Part shown: one piece after another, positions 7,897 through 15,084 of the stretch
Layout: every line of letters begins with the position of its first letter
Numbering within the stretch: position 1 is the first letter of the stretch
Origin: CAZMYM01 sp964620325
GTDB taxonomy: Bacteria > Bipolaricaulota > Bipolaricaulia > UBA7950 > UBA9294
Length of the DNA: 64,000 nt
Direction of reading: 5' to 3'
Assembly (NCBI GenBank): GCA_964620325.1
Contig: CAZUIM010000005.1
Span: 1 to 64,000, forward strand
Program-made: the position numbers and the translations under genes
Notes under the pieces: generated by a model
What the model was told of the DNA's origin: nothing
Database searches by the model: none
What the model saw: only the letters and a program-made list of their open reading frames with translations

Positions 7897-8633
7897 GAGA
7901 GCGCGGATTCGCCACAGGACGACGGTCCGGTCTCGCGTTGGTTCGTTACACCATGCAAGAGGCGGTGCTGAGCATATGAGGATCGCGCTCCGCCGAAGGA
8001 AGAGCGTTCTCCAGCGAGTTTCATGTCGCTTGCCACCTTGTCGTCTACATGGAGACGTGGATGCTCGTAGCGCAACCTCCGGAAGTACGCATTGTGTTTC
8101 TGGATTCACACGATGCCGAGCCCCGGAGGTTCTTGCTTCTACTGCATGCCATATCCGCAGCTGCTATGCTACCTACAGTGATTCTCATAGGCGTCGCGTT
8201 CTTCCTCAAGCGCTATCCGGTGACCCATAGCAGAAAACACCCACCGGAGTATTCAAACGTCCGACCCAACCGATGTCCCGCGTCTGGACACACCGAGTCG
8301 TACCACATAGCCCGTCTTCTATCGGTCATTCGTGGTCAGCCCGGCCGCGCTTGGCTTGCTGAACATCGGCGAGTCCTGATCTGCCGTGCCCGCGGTAGCC
8401 ATCCGCTCCTTTCCCGACGACGCTGATCGTCGTGCCGCAGAGCCTAAGGGGATCTTCAACTCCTCCAAGTCTGTGCTATTGCTTCGAAACAGCTGGCTGA
8501 ATCCTTTCGCTCCATCGTCCGGGGGTCGCCAGCGCCTCGAGGCACAGCAGCGCTCAGCTTCCTGTCCGCCAACCTCTCACGTCCCCCTGCGGAAAACCTC
8601 CATACCGACCTGTAGGCCGATGTTATCTGGGTC
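7897..8633. other. Gene-poor region of lower GC
   Basis: About 740 bp between the LapA-domain gene and the Hsp20 promoter hold no gene I can support. From about 8050 to 8520 the DNA is visibly less GC-rich than its neighbours, with runs such as AGCAGAAAACAC. The longest frame (8049-8426, plus strand) has one hydrophobic stretch, but no ribosome binding site and an Arg-rich tail typical of a chance frame. A short inverted repeat ACGACG/CGTCGT lies near 8416-8432. It may be decayed or horizontally acquired DNA. Confidence 0.5.
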
Positions 8634-8662
8634 TTGACACGGCGACGGAGCGTCGCTAGACT
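8634..8662 (+). promoter_or_regulatory. Strong sigma-70 promoter of the Hsp20 gene
   Basis: TTGACA (8634-8639), a 17-bp spacer, then TAGACT (8657-8662), 60 bp upstream of the hsp20 start. This is the closest match to a consensus promoter seen in the window. No CIRCE-type or other obvious heat-shock inverted repeat flanks it. Confidence 0.75.
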
Positions 8663-8721
8663 GTTCTTGGCAGTCCGAGCGTATGACTGCTAATCCAACA
8701 ATGTGGAAGGAGGCATTGGTT

Positions 8722-9174
8722 ATGGTTAGCAGACTCCCAAGCTTGCTCGACGTCTCAGGATTCTCGGATCTTGGCATCTCTGATCTGATCGATCACTTCT
8801 TCCGTGACTTCGATCGGATCGGCCTCGAGAGCTTCTCGGGCTTCGGTCGAGCCGACGTCTACGAGAAGGACGGCAAGCTGTTCTACGAGACCGAGCTGCC
8901 GGGAATGAAGAAAAAGGACCTGGAAGTCAAGATCCATGACGACAAACTCGTCGTCAGTGGAGAGATCAAGCGTGACGAGTCCATCGATCGGGAGAGCTAC
9001 TTCCGGATGGGACGCCGATACGGCCGCTTCCAGAGAGCCTTCCCGCTCCCGACGGAGAGCCTCGAGACTGCCAAGGTCGAGGCCCAATTCGAGGACGGTA
9101 TTCTCCGCGTCTCGGTTCCGCTGAAGGAGTCGATCGTGGAGAAGCGGAAGCCTCTGGAGATCAGAGTCGAGTGA
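8722..9174 (+). CDS. Hsp20-family small heat-shock protein
   Basis: A 150-residue protein with a short N-terminal region and an alpha-crystallin domain from about residue 40. Visible hallmarks are the ADVYEKDGKLFYETELPGMKK start, the beta-strands ending LVVSGEIK, GRFQRAFPLP, and a late A-x-x-x-x-G-(I/V)-L signature (EAQFEDGILRVSVP). It should act as an ATP-independent holdase forming oligomers and passing clients to GroEL, encoded 0.8 kb downstream. ATG at 8722 is chosen because GGAAGGAGG lies eight bases upstream; the frame is open for 13 further codons. A GC hairpin follows the stop. Confidence 0.95.
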   Translation: MVSRLPSLLDVSGFSDLGISDLIDHFFRDFDRIGLESFSGFGRADVYEKDGKLFYETELPGMKKKDLEVKIHDDKLVVSGEIKRDESIDRESYFRMGRRYGRFQRAFPLPTESLETAKVEAQFEDGILRVSVPLKESIVEKRKPLEIRVE

Positions 9175-9184
9175 GCAGACAAGA

Positions 9185-9215
9185 GGGTAGGTGCGCCACA
9201 ACGGGGCGCCTACCC
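9185..9215 (+). terminator. Hairpin after the hsp20 gene
   Basis: GGGTAGG (9185-9191) pairs with CCTACCC (9209-9215), with partial further pairing inside. It begins 11 bp after the hsp20 stop. No U-tract follows, so termination may be inefficient and the groES-groEL genes may be partly read from the hsp20 promoter. Confidence 0.5.
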
Positions 9216-9253
9216 CGGTCTCCTCGATGTGACAGATCACGAGGAGGCCCTCC

Positions 9254-9409
9254 ATGCCGGTGCGGGTCTGTCTCGTCTGCGGTCAGCGGTTGACGGCCTC
9301 GGAGGCTCAGGATCCGAACACGGTCGGCATCTGCGATGAGTGCAGCTCTGCGATGCCGTCTGCCGACGCGTCCTCACGCTCCGTGCGTGAAGCCTCCAAA
9401 CCTCGATGA
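9254..9409 (+). CDS. 51-residue zinc-ribbon protein
   Basis: A short protein with two cysteine pairs, CLVCG (6-10) and CDEC (29-32), and a basic serine-rich tail (SSRSVREASK). Spacing suits one zinc-ribbon knuckle. GAGGAGGCCCTCC precedes the ATG. It lies between hsp20 and groES on the same strand. Its role is unknown; the second small zinc protein, at 4944, is not closely similar beyond the cysteines. It could be a stress-related redox or RNA-binding factor. Confidence 0.6.
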   Translation: MPVRVCLVCGQRLTASEAQDPNTVGICDECSSAMPSADASSRSVREASKPR

Positions 9410-9437
9410 GGAAGGGCGGGCGCCAAAGGAGAGACCC

Positions 9438-9521
9438 ATGTGCGATCGTCCCGTCAAGTTCCTTGAACGGTTTCGGGGCATTCGTCGAATCCCCGAAGAA
9501 GCCGGAAGGAGATGCCAATGA
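9438..9521 (+). CDS. 27-residue leader peptide upstream of groES
   Basis: ATG with AAAGGAGAGACCC in front opens a 27-codon frame (MCDRPVKFLERFRGIRRIPE, then a short tail). It ends 13 bp before groES. Its stop overlaps the ATG of a six-codon frame, MKKERK, whose stop overlaps the groES GTG. The chain of overlapping mini-frames suggests translational coupling into groES. It may have no function of its own as a peptide. Confidence 0.35.
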   Translation: MCDRPVKFLERFRGIRRIPEEAGRRCQ

Positions 9522-9534
9522 AGAAGGAGCGGAA

Positions 9535-9810
9535 GTGAAGATCAAGCCGCTGGGTGGCCGGGTCCTGGTGAAGCAAGTCGAGCCGGAGGAGAAGAAGAGC
9601 CCGGGAGGGATCGTCCTGCCGGAGGGCGCGAGCAGCACGAAGACGGTGCGTGGGAAGGTCCTGGCGGTGGGGACGGACGAGAAGATCGAAGTGAAGAGGG
9701 GCGACGTCGTTCTCGTCCCGCAGTACGGCGGAACCGAAGTCCTACGGGATCGGGAGAAGCTCCTGATCGTGAAGGCGTCGGACATCCTCGCGGTCGTGGA
9801 CGCGAAGTAG
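9535..9810 (+). CDS. groES: Co-chaperonin GroES
   Basis: A 91-residue protein matching GroES along its length: KPLGGRVLVKQ at the N-terminus, the mobile loop SPGGIVLPEGA at about 23-33, VGTDEKIEVKRGDVVLV, and a C-terminal ILAVV. It forms the heptameric lid of GroEL. GTG at 9535 is the only start that gives standard length, and AAGGAG sits six bases upstream. groEL follows after 16 bp. No CIRCE element (TTAGCACTC-N9-GAGTGCTAA) is present upstream, so HrcA control by that element is unlikely. Confidence 0.97.
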   Translation: MKIKPLGGRVLVKQVEPEEKKSPGGIVLPEGASSTKTVRGKVLAVGTDEKIEVKRGDVVLVPQYGGTEVLRDREKLLIVKASDILAVVDAK

Positions 9811-9826
9811 CAAGAAGGAGAGGTCG

Positions 9827-11446
9827 ATGGCCAAGGAAGTGATCTTTGGGGAGGACGCGCGGCGTCGGATGAAGGCGGGGGTGGACAAGCTGGCCAACGC
9901 GGTCCGGATCACCCTCGGCCCGCGAGGGCGGAACGTCATTCTGGACAAGAAATGGGGGCGGCCGGAGATCACCAACGATGGGGTCACCATCGCCAAGGAG
10001 CAGGAATACGAGGACCCCTATGAGAACGTCGCGGCGCGGATGGTCAAGGAAGTGGCGTCCAAGACCAACGACATCGCCGGGGACGGGACGACCACGGCGA
10101 CCATCCTCGCCCACGCGCTGATCGAGCGGGGATTCAAGAACCTCGCCGCAGGAGCAAACCCTGTCGAACTAAAGCGAGGGCTCGACAAGGGCACCGCGAA
10201 GGTCGTCGAGTCCCTCAAGAAGCGGTCCCGAAAGCTGAAGACGAAGGAGGAGATGGCGCAGATCGCGACGATCTCCGCGAACGACGCGTCGATCGGGACG
10301 ACCATCGCCGACGCGATGGAAGAGGTCGGCAAGGACGGGGTCATCACCGTCGAGAACTCCGACACGATCGAGACGACCTACGAAGTCGTCGAAGGGATGC
10401 AGTTCGATCGCGAGTACATCTCGCCCTACTTCGTCACCGACCCGAAGAAGATGGAGGTGCTGCTCGAGAGACCGTACGTCTTTGTGACCGATCAGGAACT
10501 GAAACTCGCGACGGACCTCGTGCCGGTGCTTGAGCGCGTCGGAAGAGCGGGCCGGCCGCTGCTGATCGTCGCCAAGGACGTCACGGGTGAAGCGCTGGCT
10601 ACCCTCGTCGTGAACAAGCTTCGCGGTGTGCTCTCACTCTGCGCGGTCAAGGCTCCGGGGTTCGGCGATCGCCGCAAAGCGATGCTCGAGGACATCGCCG
10701 TGCTGACTGGGGCGACGGTCGTCGCCGAGGACGCGGGGATGCAGGTCAAGGACACCACCCTCGACCTGCTGGGCGAGGCCGAGTCCGTCCGGGTCGACAG
10801 CAAGAACACGACGATCGTCGCGGGGAAGGGCTCGAAGGCCGCGATCAACGGGCGGATCGAGCAGATCGAGGCCCAGATCGAGACGACCACCTCCGACTAC
10901 GACCGCGAGAAGCTGGAGGAACGGAAGGCGAAGCTGGCCGGCGGCGTGGCGGTCATCAAGGTCGGCGCGGCGACCGAGACCGAGATGACCGAGAAGAAGC
11001 ACCGGATGGAGGATGCCCTCGAGGCGACCAAGGCGGCGGTCGAGGAAGGGATCCTCCCCGGCGGCGGCGGCGCCCTCGTCAACGCCGCGGCGTCGCTGGA
11101 GTCCCTCAAACTGCGTGGCGACGAGGCCGTCGGCGTCGAGATCCTCCGCAAGGCGCTGGAGGCGCCCGTCTGCCAACTCGCCGGGAACGCCGGCTTCGAG
11201 GGATCCATCGTCGTAGAGCGGGTGAAGGCGTCCAAGGCGGGAACCGGGTTCGACGTCGTTGCCGAGGAGTACCGCGACATGGTCGAAGCCGGGATCATCG
11301 ATCCGACGAAGGTCACCCGCTCGGCGCTTCAGCATGCCGCGTCGATCGCCGGGATGATGCTCACCATGGGCGCCGTGGTCACCGAGATCAAGGAGAAGCA
11401 GAAGAAGGCGCCGCCGACGCCGTCCTACGGCGACGAGGACTGGTAG
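9827..11446 (+). CDS. groEL: Chaperonin GroEL
   Basis: A 539-residue chaperonin, complete at both ends. The ATP-binding segment near residues 29-36 (TLGPRGRN), the GDGTTTAT motif at about 84-91, apical-domain KAPGFGDRRKAML and the late GGGGALV are all visible. It folds client proteins in a double-ring ATPase with GroES. The C-terminus ends KKAPPTPSYGDEDW and lacks the Gly-Gly-Met repeat tail of many GroELs. AAGGAGAGGTCG precedes the ATG. Confidence 0.98.
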   Translation: MAKEVIFGEDARRRMKAGVDKLANAVRITLGPRGRNVILDKKWGRPEITNDGVTIAKEQEYEDPYENVAARMVKEVASKTNDIAGDGTTTATILAHALIERGFKNLAAGANPVELKRGLDKGTAKVVESLKKRSRKLKTKEEMAQIATISANDASIGTTIADAMEEVGKDGVITVENSDTIETTYEVVEGMQFDREYISPYFVTDPKKMEVLLERPYVFVTDQELKLATDLVPVLERVGRAGRPLLIVAKDVTGEALATLVVNKLRGVLSLCAVKAPGFGDRRKAMLEDIAVLTGATVVAEDAGMQVKDTTLDLLGEAESVRVDSKNTTIVAGKGSKAAINGRIEQIEAQIETTTSDYDREKLEERKAKLAGGVAVIKVGAATETEMTEKKHRMEDALEATKAAVEEGILPGGGGALVNAAASLESLKLRGDEAVGVEILRKALEAPVCQLAGNAGFEGSIVVERVKASKAGTGFDVVAEEYRDMVEAGIIDPTKVTRSALQHAASIAGMMLTMGAVVTEIKEKQKKAPPTPSYGDEDW

Positions 11447-11478
11447 CGCCGGCCCGGCCACCACGAGGAGGAAGCGAC

Positions 11479-11631
11479 ATGGCCTACGTTTCGAAGAAGG
11501 ATCTGATCGAGAAGGTGCGCCCGCTCGTCGATCGACTGAAGCGGACCGCCGAGGAGATCGAATCGGCGCTCGACCAGCTCGAGGACCTCTCCCGCGAACT
11601 GGACGGCGCGCTCTCGGAGGCCGACGACTAG
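11479..11631 (+). CDS. 50-residue coiled-coil protein after groEL
   Basis: A small acidic helical protein. Residues 7-45 show heptad spacing of Leu/Val/Ile (LIEKVRPLVDRLKRTAEEIE, then SALDQLEDLSRELDGALSEA), predicting a coiled coil. GAGGAGGAAGCGAC precedes the ATG, 32 bp after groEL, so it is probably the last gene of the chaperonin operon. No family is recognised. It may help assemble or anchor a complex; this is inference. Confidence 0.65.
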   Translation: MAYVSKKDLIEKVRPLVDRLKRTAEEIESALDQLEDLSRELDGALSEADD

Positions 11632-11772
11632 GAGGGCGGAGACGGCGGTTCGGAGCTTCGAGGAACGCCGCATGACTCACGCGCGCGGCCCGGCGCTTCA
11701 TTCTAGGCCGAGCCCGCGCCGGCCTTTGACCGGCGGAGACGAAGACGCGATCCGATCGGGAGGTGCGGATCG

Positions 11773-12036
11773 ATGGTCGGGACGGAGTGCAGGACAAGAC
11801 AGACCGTCGGCGTCACGATCGGCGCCGTCGCGAACCTCGTCGGGTGGATCGCCACCGAAAGCGTCTGGATCGTCTTCCATGCCCTCGACAGGCTTCCTTC
11901 AACCCGTTCTGGTCGCAGAGTGCTGCGGCTCCTCGCGGGGGAGCGTCGGGGAATCGCGTCAGCGATTCCCCGATCCGACAGTGGCGGAAGCGGCCGAGTG
12001 ACGAGGGCTGAAGCCTCCTTCATCTCGACCCTAGAG
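11773..12036 (+). pseudogene. Possible small membrane protein cut by the IS element
   Basis: An ATG with GGGAGGTGCGGATCG in front opens a frame with a hydrophobic stretch (VGVTIGAVANLVGW, then VWIVFHAL). It runs 88 codons to the exact left end of the IS481-like element. Removing the element and one target copy restores a frame of about 110 codons, ending at a stop near 13254. A strong hairpin inside the frame (11946-11973) argues against coding in the second half. Low confidence. Confidence 0.25.
11946..11973. repeat. 12-bp perfect inverted repeat (hairpin)
   Basis: TCGGGGAATCGC, loop GTCA, GCGATTCCCCGA. There is no following T-run. It sits 56 bp left of the IS element and about 315 bp after the chaperonin operon, so it may be a terminator-like structure or a protein-binding palindrome. 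Confidence 0.7.
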
Positions 12037-12062
12037 TGTAGAGTTTCGCAGTACTGTTTACA
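12037..12062. repeat. Left terminal inverted repeat of the IS element
   Basis: Begins TGTAGAGTTTCG and ends TGTTTACA. It matches the reverse complement of 13152-13177 at 16 of 26 positions, including both terminal triplets and the inner TGTT-ACA core. Confidence 0.8.
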
Positions 12063-12147
12063 GGTGGCCGCTTGAGGTAGGCGGAAAGAAGAGGGCCACC
12101 GAGGCAATACTCTCAGGAATCCGCGAAGAAGCCTGGGAGGTTGTCCG

Positions 12148-13149
12148 ATGACCCTCGAAGACAAGGTACACGCTTTCCGTCTCCGTGTCCTACAACGGGC
12201 CGAAGAGCTCGGCAATGCCAGTGCTGCATGCCGAGAAGCCGGGATCTCGCGAACGCTGTACTACCGGTGGAAGAAACGATTCACCCGCTACGGGATCGAT
12301 GGACTCCATCCACGAAGAACAGCGACTCGTCCTGGGCGACCGGTACAGCTGGACTCGACCAAGGAGCGGCGCATCGTCGCGATGGCCCTGGCATGGCCCA
12401 CATGGGGGCCGCAACGGGTGAGCGACCAGTTGCGCATGGAAGGACTTGTTGTCTCACCGACGACGGTCTGGAGAGCGCTGCATCGACTGGGACTGGGAAC
12501 ACGTGCCCAGCGGTTGCTGGTTCTCGAGGTCCACAGCGCCAAGAACGCCGGTCTGCTTACAGAACGAACACGACAGAACCTGTCACGGCGAAAGACGCGC
12601 CATGTGCAGGCAGAGAAACCCGGAGAACTGGTTTGCATCGACACCTTCTACATTGGCAACCTCAAGGGCGTTGGCAAGCTGTGGCAACTGACGGCGTGCG
12701 ATGCCGCCAGTTCGTACGCGATGGCGAAGGTGGTCTCGGCGAACAACGCGAGTGAGGCAGCTACGTTCCTGCGGGATGTTGTTGCCGTCGAAATCAAGGA
12801 GGCAGGGTGGAAGCTGCGTCGGGTACTAACCGATGGCGGAAGCGAGTTCAAGGCGAGTTTCGACGAGGCATGCCGAGATCTCAAAGTGAAGCACACCCGA
12901 ACCAAGCCACGGCATGCTTGGACCAATGGATTTGTCGAGAGGTTACAGGGGACGATCCTTCACGAGCACTGGCGGATTGCTTTCAGGCGTCGATACTTCC
13001 GGAGGCGGTTCCAACTCCAGGCTTCGCTGGACTCGTTCCTGCGCTTCTACAACTTCGAGCGCCCTCACCAGGGCTACCGCACCAAGGGACGGACCCCCTC
13101 CGAGATCTTCTGGGGTGCCGTCCGTGAACAACGCCACGAGGAGGCCTGA
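12148..13149 (+). CDS. IS481-family transposase
   Basis: A 333-residue protein. An N-terminal helix-turn-helix (about 20-60, ASAACREAGISRTLYYRWKK) is followed by a linker and an rve-type integrase core. The catalytic triad is Asp165 (ELVCIDTFY), Asp229 (RRVLTDGGSEF) and Glu264 (WTNGFVERLQG), with 34 residues between the last two. A C-terminal YNFERPHQGYRTKGRTP motif is typical of IS3/IS481 transposases. A single frame with no frameshift fits IS481 rather than IS3. GGGAGGTTGTCCG precedes the ATG. Confidence 0.95.
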   Translation: MTLEDKVHAFRLRVLQRAEELGNASAACREAGISRTLYYRWKKRFTRYGIDGLHPRRTATRPGRPVQLDSTKERRIVAMALAWPTWGPQRVSDQLRMEGLVVSPTTVWRALHRLGLGTRAQRLLVLEVHSAKNAGLLTERTRQNLSRRKTRHVQAEKPGELVCIDTFYIGNLKGVGKLWQLTACDAASSYAMAKVVSANNASEAATFLRDVVAVEIKEAGWKLRRVLTDGGSEFKASFDEACRDLKVKHTRTKPRHAWTNGFVERLQGTILHEHWRIAFRRRYFRRRFQLQASLDSFLRFYNFERPHQGYRTKGRTPSEIFWGAVREQRHEEA

Positions 13150-13151
13150 TG

Positions 13152-13177
13152 TGTCAACACCCTTACGGGACTGGACA
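13152..13177. repeat. Right terminal inverted repeat of the IS element
   Basis: Begins TGTCAACACCC and ends CTGGACA. It starts 2 bp after the transposase stop and is followed directly by the second CCCTAGAG target copy. Confidence 0.8.
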
Positions 13178-13322
13178 CCCTAGAGGTGCCCCCTCGCGAT
13201 CTACCGATTGATCTCCTCCCTCGTCCGCAAGTCGCCCTTTCGGCTGACCTCTAGCACAGATCCGAGCGGATGTGCCATACACAGAAGAGCAGTGTCCGAA
13301 GTCTTGCGTTCCGGGTCGGGAT

Positions 13323-13352
13323 TTGGGAATATAGAGCTGGCTTTCATATAGT
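13323..13352 (+). promoter_or_regulatory. Possible promoter of the IclR-EamA operon
   Basis: TTGGGA, an 18-bp spacer, then TATAGT, ending 21 bp before the IclR start. It lies in the most AT-rich part of the gap after the IS element. Confidence 0.45.
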
Positions 13353-13373
13353 CGAACCACAAGGGAGGCGAGC

Positions 13374-14141
13374 ATGGCGCGGACCTACCTGAACAAGTCG
13401 GTCGATCGCGGGCTGCGGATCCTCGACCTGTTCGACGAGATCACAACGACTCTCACGGCGTCGGAGATCGCCGCCGCGTTCGATGTGACCCCGGCGACGC
13501 TCTACCCGACGCTCTCCACCCTGACCGATCACGGGTACCTGTTGCGGGACGAGAGGAAACGGTATCGCCTCGGTCTAAAGCTGCTCGAACGCAGCGGCCA
13601 GGTCATCGCCCGGCTCGACGTCCGCCGGGTCGCCCATCCGCACCTGCGAAGCCTCGCACGCCGGCGACAGGTGACCGCCGATCTCGCCACCATCTACGGG
13701 CAGGAGGTACTGTATCTCGAGCGACGGGTCGGTCATCCGACGGCCATGCTCGGCGACGTCGTCGGGCGACGGGTGCCGTTGCACTGCACCTCGCTGGGCA
13801 AGGTGTTGCTCGCGTTTACCCCGTCGCCGGACCGGGAGCAACTGGTCGCGTCGCTCGATCTCAAGCGTTACACCCCGCACACCATCGTCGATCCAGATCG
13901 GCTGCTTGCGGAACTCGATCGGATCCGAGAGCGCGGCTTCGCCGAGGACCAACAGGAGTTCCACCTGGGAAGCTACTGCGTGGCGGCACCGATCTACGGA
14001 CACGACGGTCAACCGCTCGCCGCGATCAGCCTGATGCTTCCGGTCGGCGAGGACATTCGGAGTCACAATCACAGCGAAGAAGCGCGGGCGGTGGTTGAGA
14101 CAGCGGACGCGATCTCCAAAGAGCTGGGCTACACGCGCTAG
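13374..14141 (+). CDS. IclR-family transcriptional regulator
   Basis: A 255-residue protein. An N-terminal winged helix-turn-helix (about 7-65; TASEIAAAFDVTPATLYPTLSTL is the recognition region) is followed by an IclR effector domain (about 75-250), with LHCTSLGKVLLAF and the C-terminal AAPIYGHDGQPLAAISL signature. It binds a small metabolite and represses or activates adjacent genes. AAGGGAGGCGAGC precedes the ATG. It is the first gene of a plus-strand run of transporter and dehydrogenases, 82 bp ahead of the EamA gene, with an inverted repeat in that gap. The effector is probably the substrate or product of that operon. Confidence 0.93.
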   Translation: MARTYLNKSVDRGLRILDLFDEITTTLTASEIAAAFDVTPATLYPTLSTLTDHGYLLRDERKRYRLGLKLLERSGQVIARLDVRRVAHPHLRSLARRRQVTADLATIYGQEVLYLERRVGHPTAMLGDVVGRRVPLHCTSLGKVLLAFTPSPDREQLVASLDLKRYTPHTIVDPDRLLAELDRIRERGFAEDQQEFHLGSYCVAAPIYGHDGQPLAAISLMLPVGEDIRSHNHSEEARAVVETADAISKELGYTR

Positions 14142-14147
14142 AAGGCT

Positions 14148-14190
14148 CGGTCGCATCGGTGAATTCGCGCTCATCAACCGATGAAGACCG
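14148..14190. repeat. Inverted repeat between iclR and eamA
   Basis: CATCGGT (14154-14160) and ACCGATG (14177-14183) form perfect 7-bp arms, extended by CGGT (14148-14151) and ACCG (14187-14190). It could be the operator of the adjacent IclR regulator or an mRNA hairpin in the 82-bp gap. Confidence 0.5.
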
Positions 14191-14223
14191 TCGGACACGC
14201 AAACGGAAAGGCCGGTGTGACCG

Positions 14224-15084
14224 ATGGCGATCCTGTGGGCCCTGGCTGCCGCCGTCTCATGGGGTGCGGCGATGACGATCGCCAAGCCGATCGTCCGGTA
14301 TATGGATCCGCTGACGTTTCTGTTGGTTCGGTGGGCGATGGCGGTGATTCCGGCGTTCGCCTACGGTCTGCTGGTCCATCGTCTGGCCTTCCCCGGATGG
14401 ACGGCGATCGGGTTCGTCGCGCTCGCCAGCCTGCTCAACGTGATCATCGGCTGGACGATCTACATGCTCGCCAACCAGTCCGCTCCGGCTTATCAGAGTG
14501 CCACGTTGGCGAGCATCGCCCCACTCTGGGGGGTCGTCGCGGCGATCGTCTTTCTCGGGGAACCGCTCGTCTGGCGGGCGGTGGTGGCAGGCGTTCTCGT
14601 CGCGGCGGGCGCGGTCTTTCTGGTTCGTCGTCAGGCGTTCGTGCTCCGGGCTTCGCTGGTCGGCGCGCTGCTGGCGATCCTCGCGGGAGTCTTCTGGGGC
14701 GTCTCCGAGACGGTGCCGACGAAGCTGGCGCTGCAACACGGGATCACCTCGGAGACCCTTCTCGTGTCGCTGGGCTGCTGCACGCTTGTCGGGATGTCGC
14801 TGCTCACCCCCGTCCTGCGCGGACGCATTCCCCGTCGATTCGACCCCCGGGGGTTGTGGCTGGTCGCGCTTTCGGCGGTCTCCGGCGCGTTCCTCGGCTG
14901 GTTCTTCTGGCTACAAGGCCTCCGACTGGAGGCCGCCAGCGTCCTGGCCCCCGTGCGAGGCTCGACGCTGCTGTTCACGTTCGCGTTCTCGGTCCTCTTT
15001 CTCCGCGAGCGGCCTTCGCGCCGGGCCGTGCTCGGCGTACTTCTGGTCTTTGGAGGTGTGATGCTGGTTTCGATCGGCGGATGA
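14224..15084 (+). CDS. EamA/DMT-family transporter
   Basis: A 286-residue protein with ten hydrophobic segments in two EamA repeats (about 1-130 and 142-280). The first opens MAILWALAAAVSWGAAMTIAKP. The repeats carry the usual (G)xx(L)xxxE pattern, IVFLGEPLV in the first and FSVLFLRERPS in the second. It is probably the substrate carrier for the following dehydrogenase operon. Its stop overlaps the next start as ATGA. It is only distantly similar to the EamA protein at 3636. Confidence 0.9.
   Translation: MAILWALAAAVSWGAAMTIAKPIVRYMDPLTFLLVRWAMAVIPAFAYGLLVHRLAFPGWTAIGFVALASLLNVIIGWTIYMLANQSAPAYQSATLASIAPLWGVVAAIVFLGEPLVWRAVVAGVLVAAGAVFLVRRQAFVLRASLVGALLAILAGVFWGVSETVPTKLALQHGITSETLLVSLGCCTLVGMSLLTPVLRGRIPRRFDPRGLWLVALSAVSGAFLGWFFWLQGLRLEAASVLAPVRGSTLLFTFAFSVLFLRERPSRRAVLGVLLVFGGVMLVSIGG

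Larger units (their letters stand above)
12037..13177 (+). mobile_element. IS481-family insertion sequence, complete
   Basis: The 1141-bp element is bounded by imperfect 26-bp terminal inverted repeats (12037-12062 and 13152-13177, 16 of 26 matches, both ends starting TGT). It holds one intact transposase gene. The 8-bp sequence CCCTAGAG occurs directly on both sides (12029-12036 and 13178-13185) and is best read as the target-site duplication. One transposase gene, an uninterrupted DDE domain and a preserved duplication all indicate a recent, probably still active insertion. Confidence 0.9.

Noticed and set aside
8049..8426. Plus-strand frame with one hydrophobic segment in the gene-poor region
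   Set aside because: No ribosome site, Arg-rich second half and no recognisable family; not strong enough to call a gene.
9390..9534. CIRCE operator upstream of groES
   Set aside because: No TTAGCACTC/GAGTGCTAA inverted repeat could be found.
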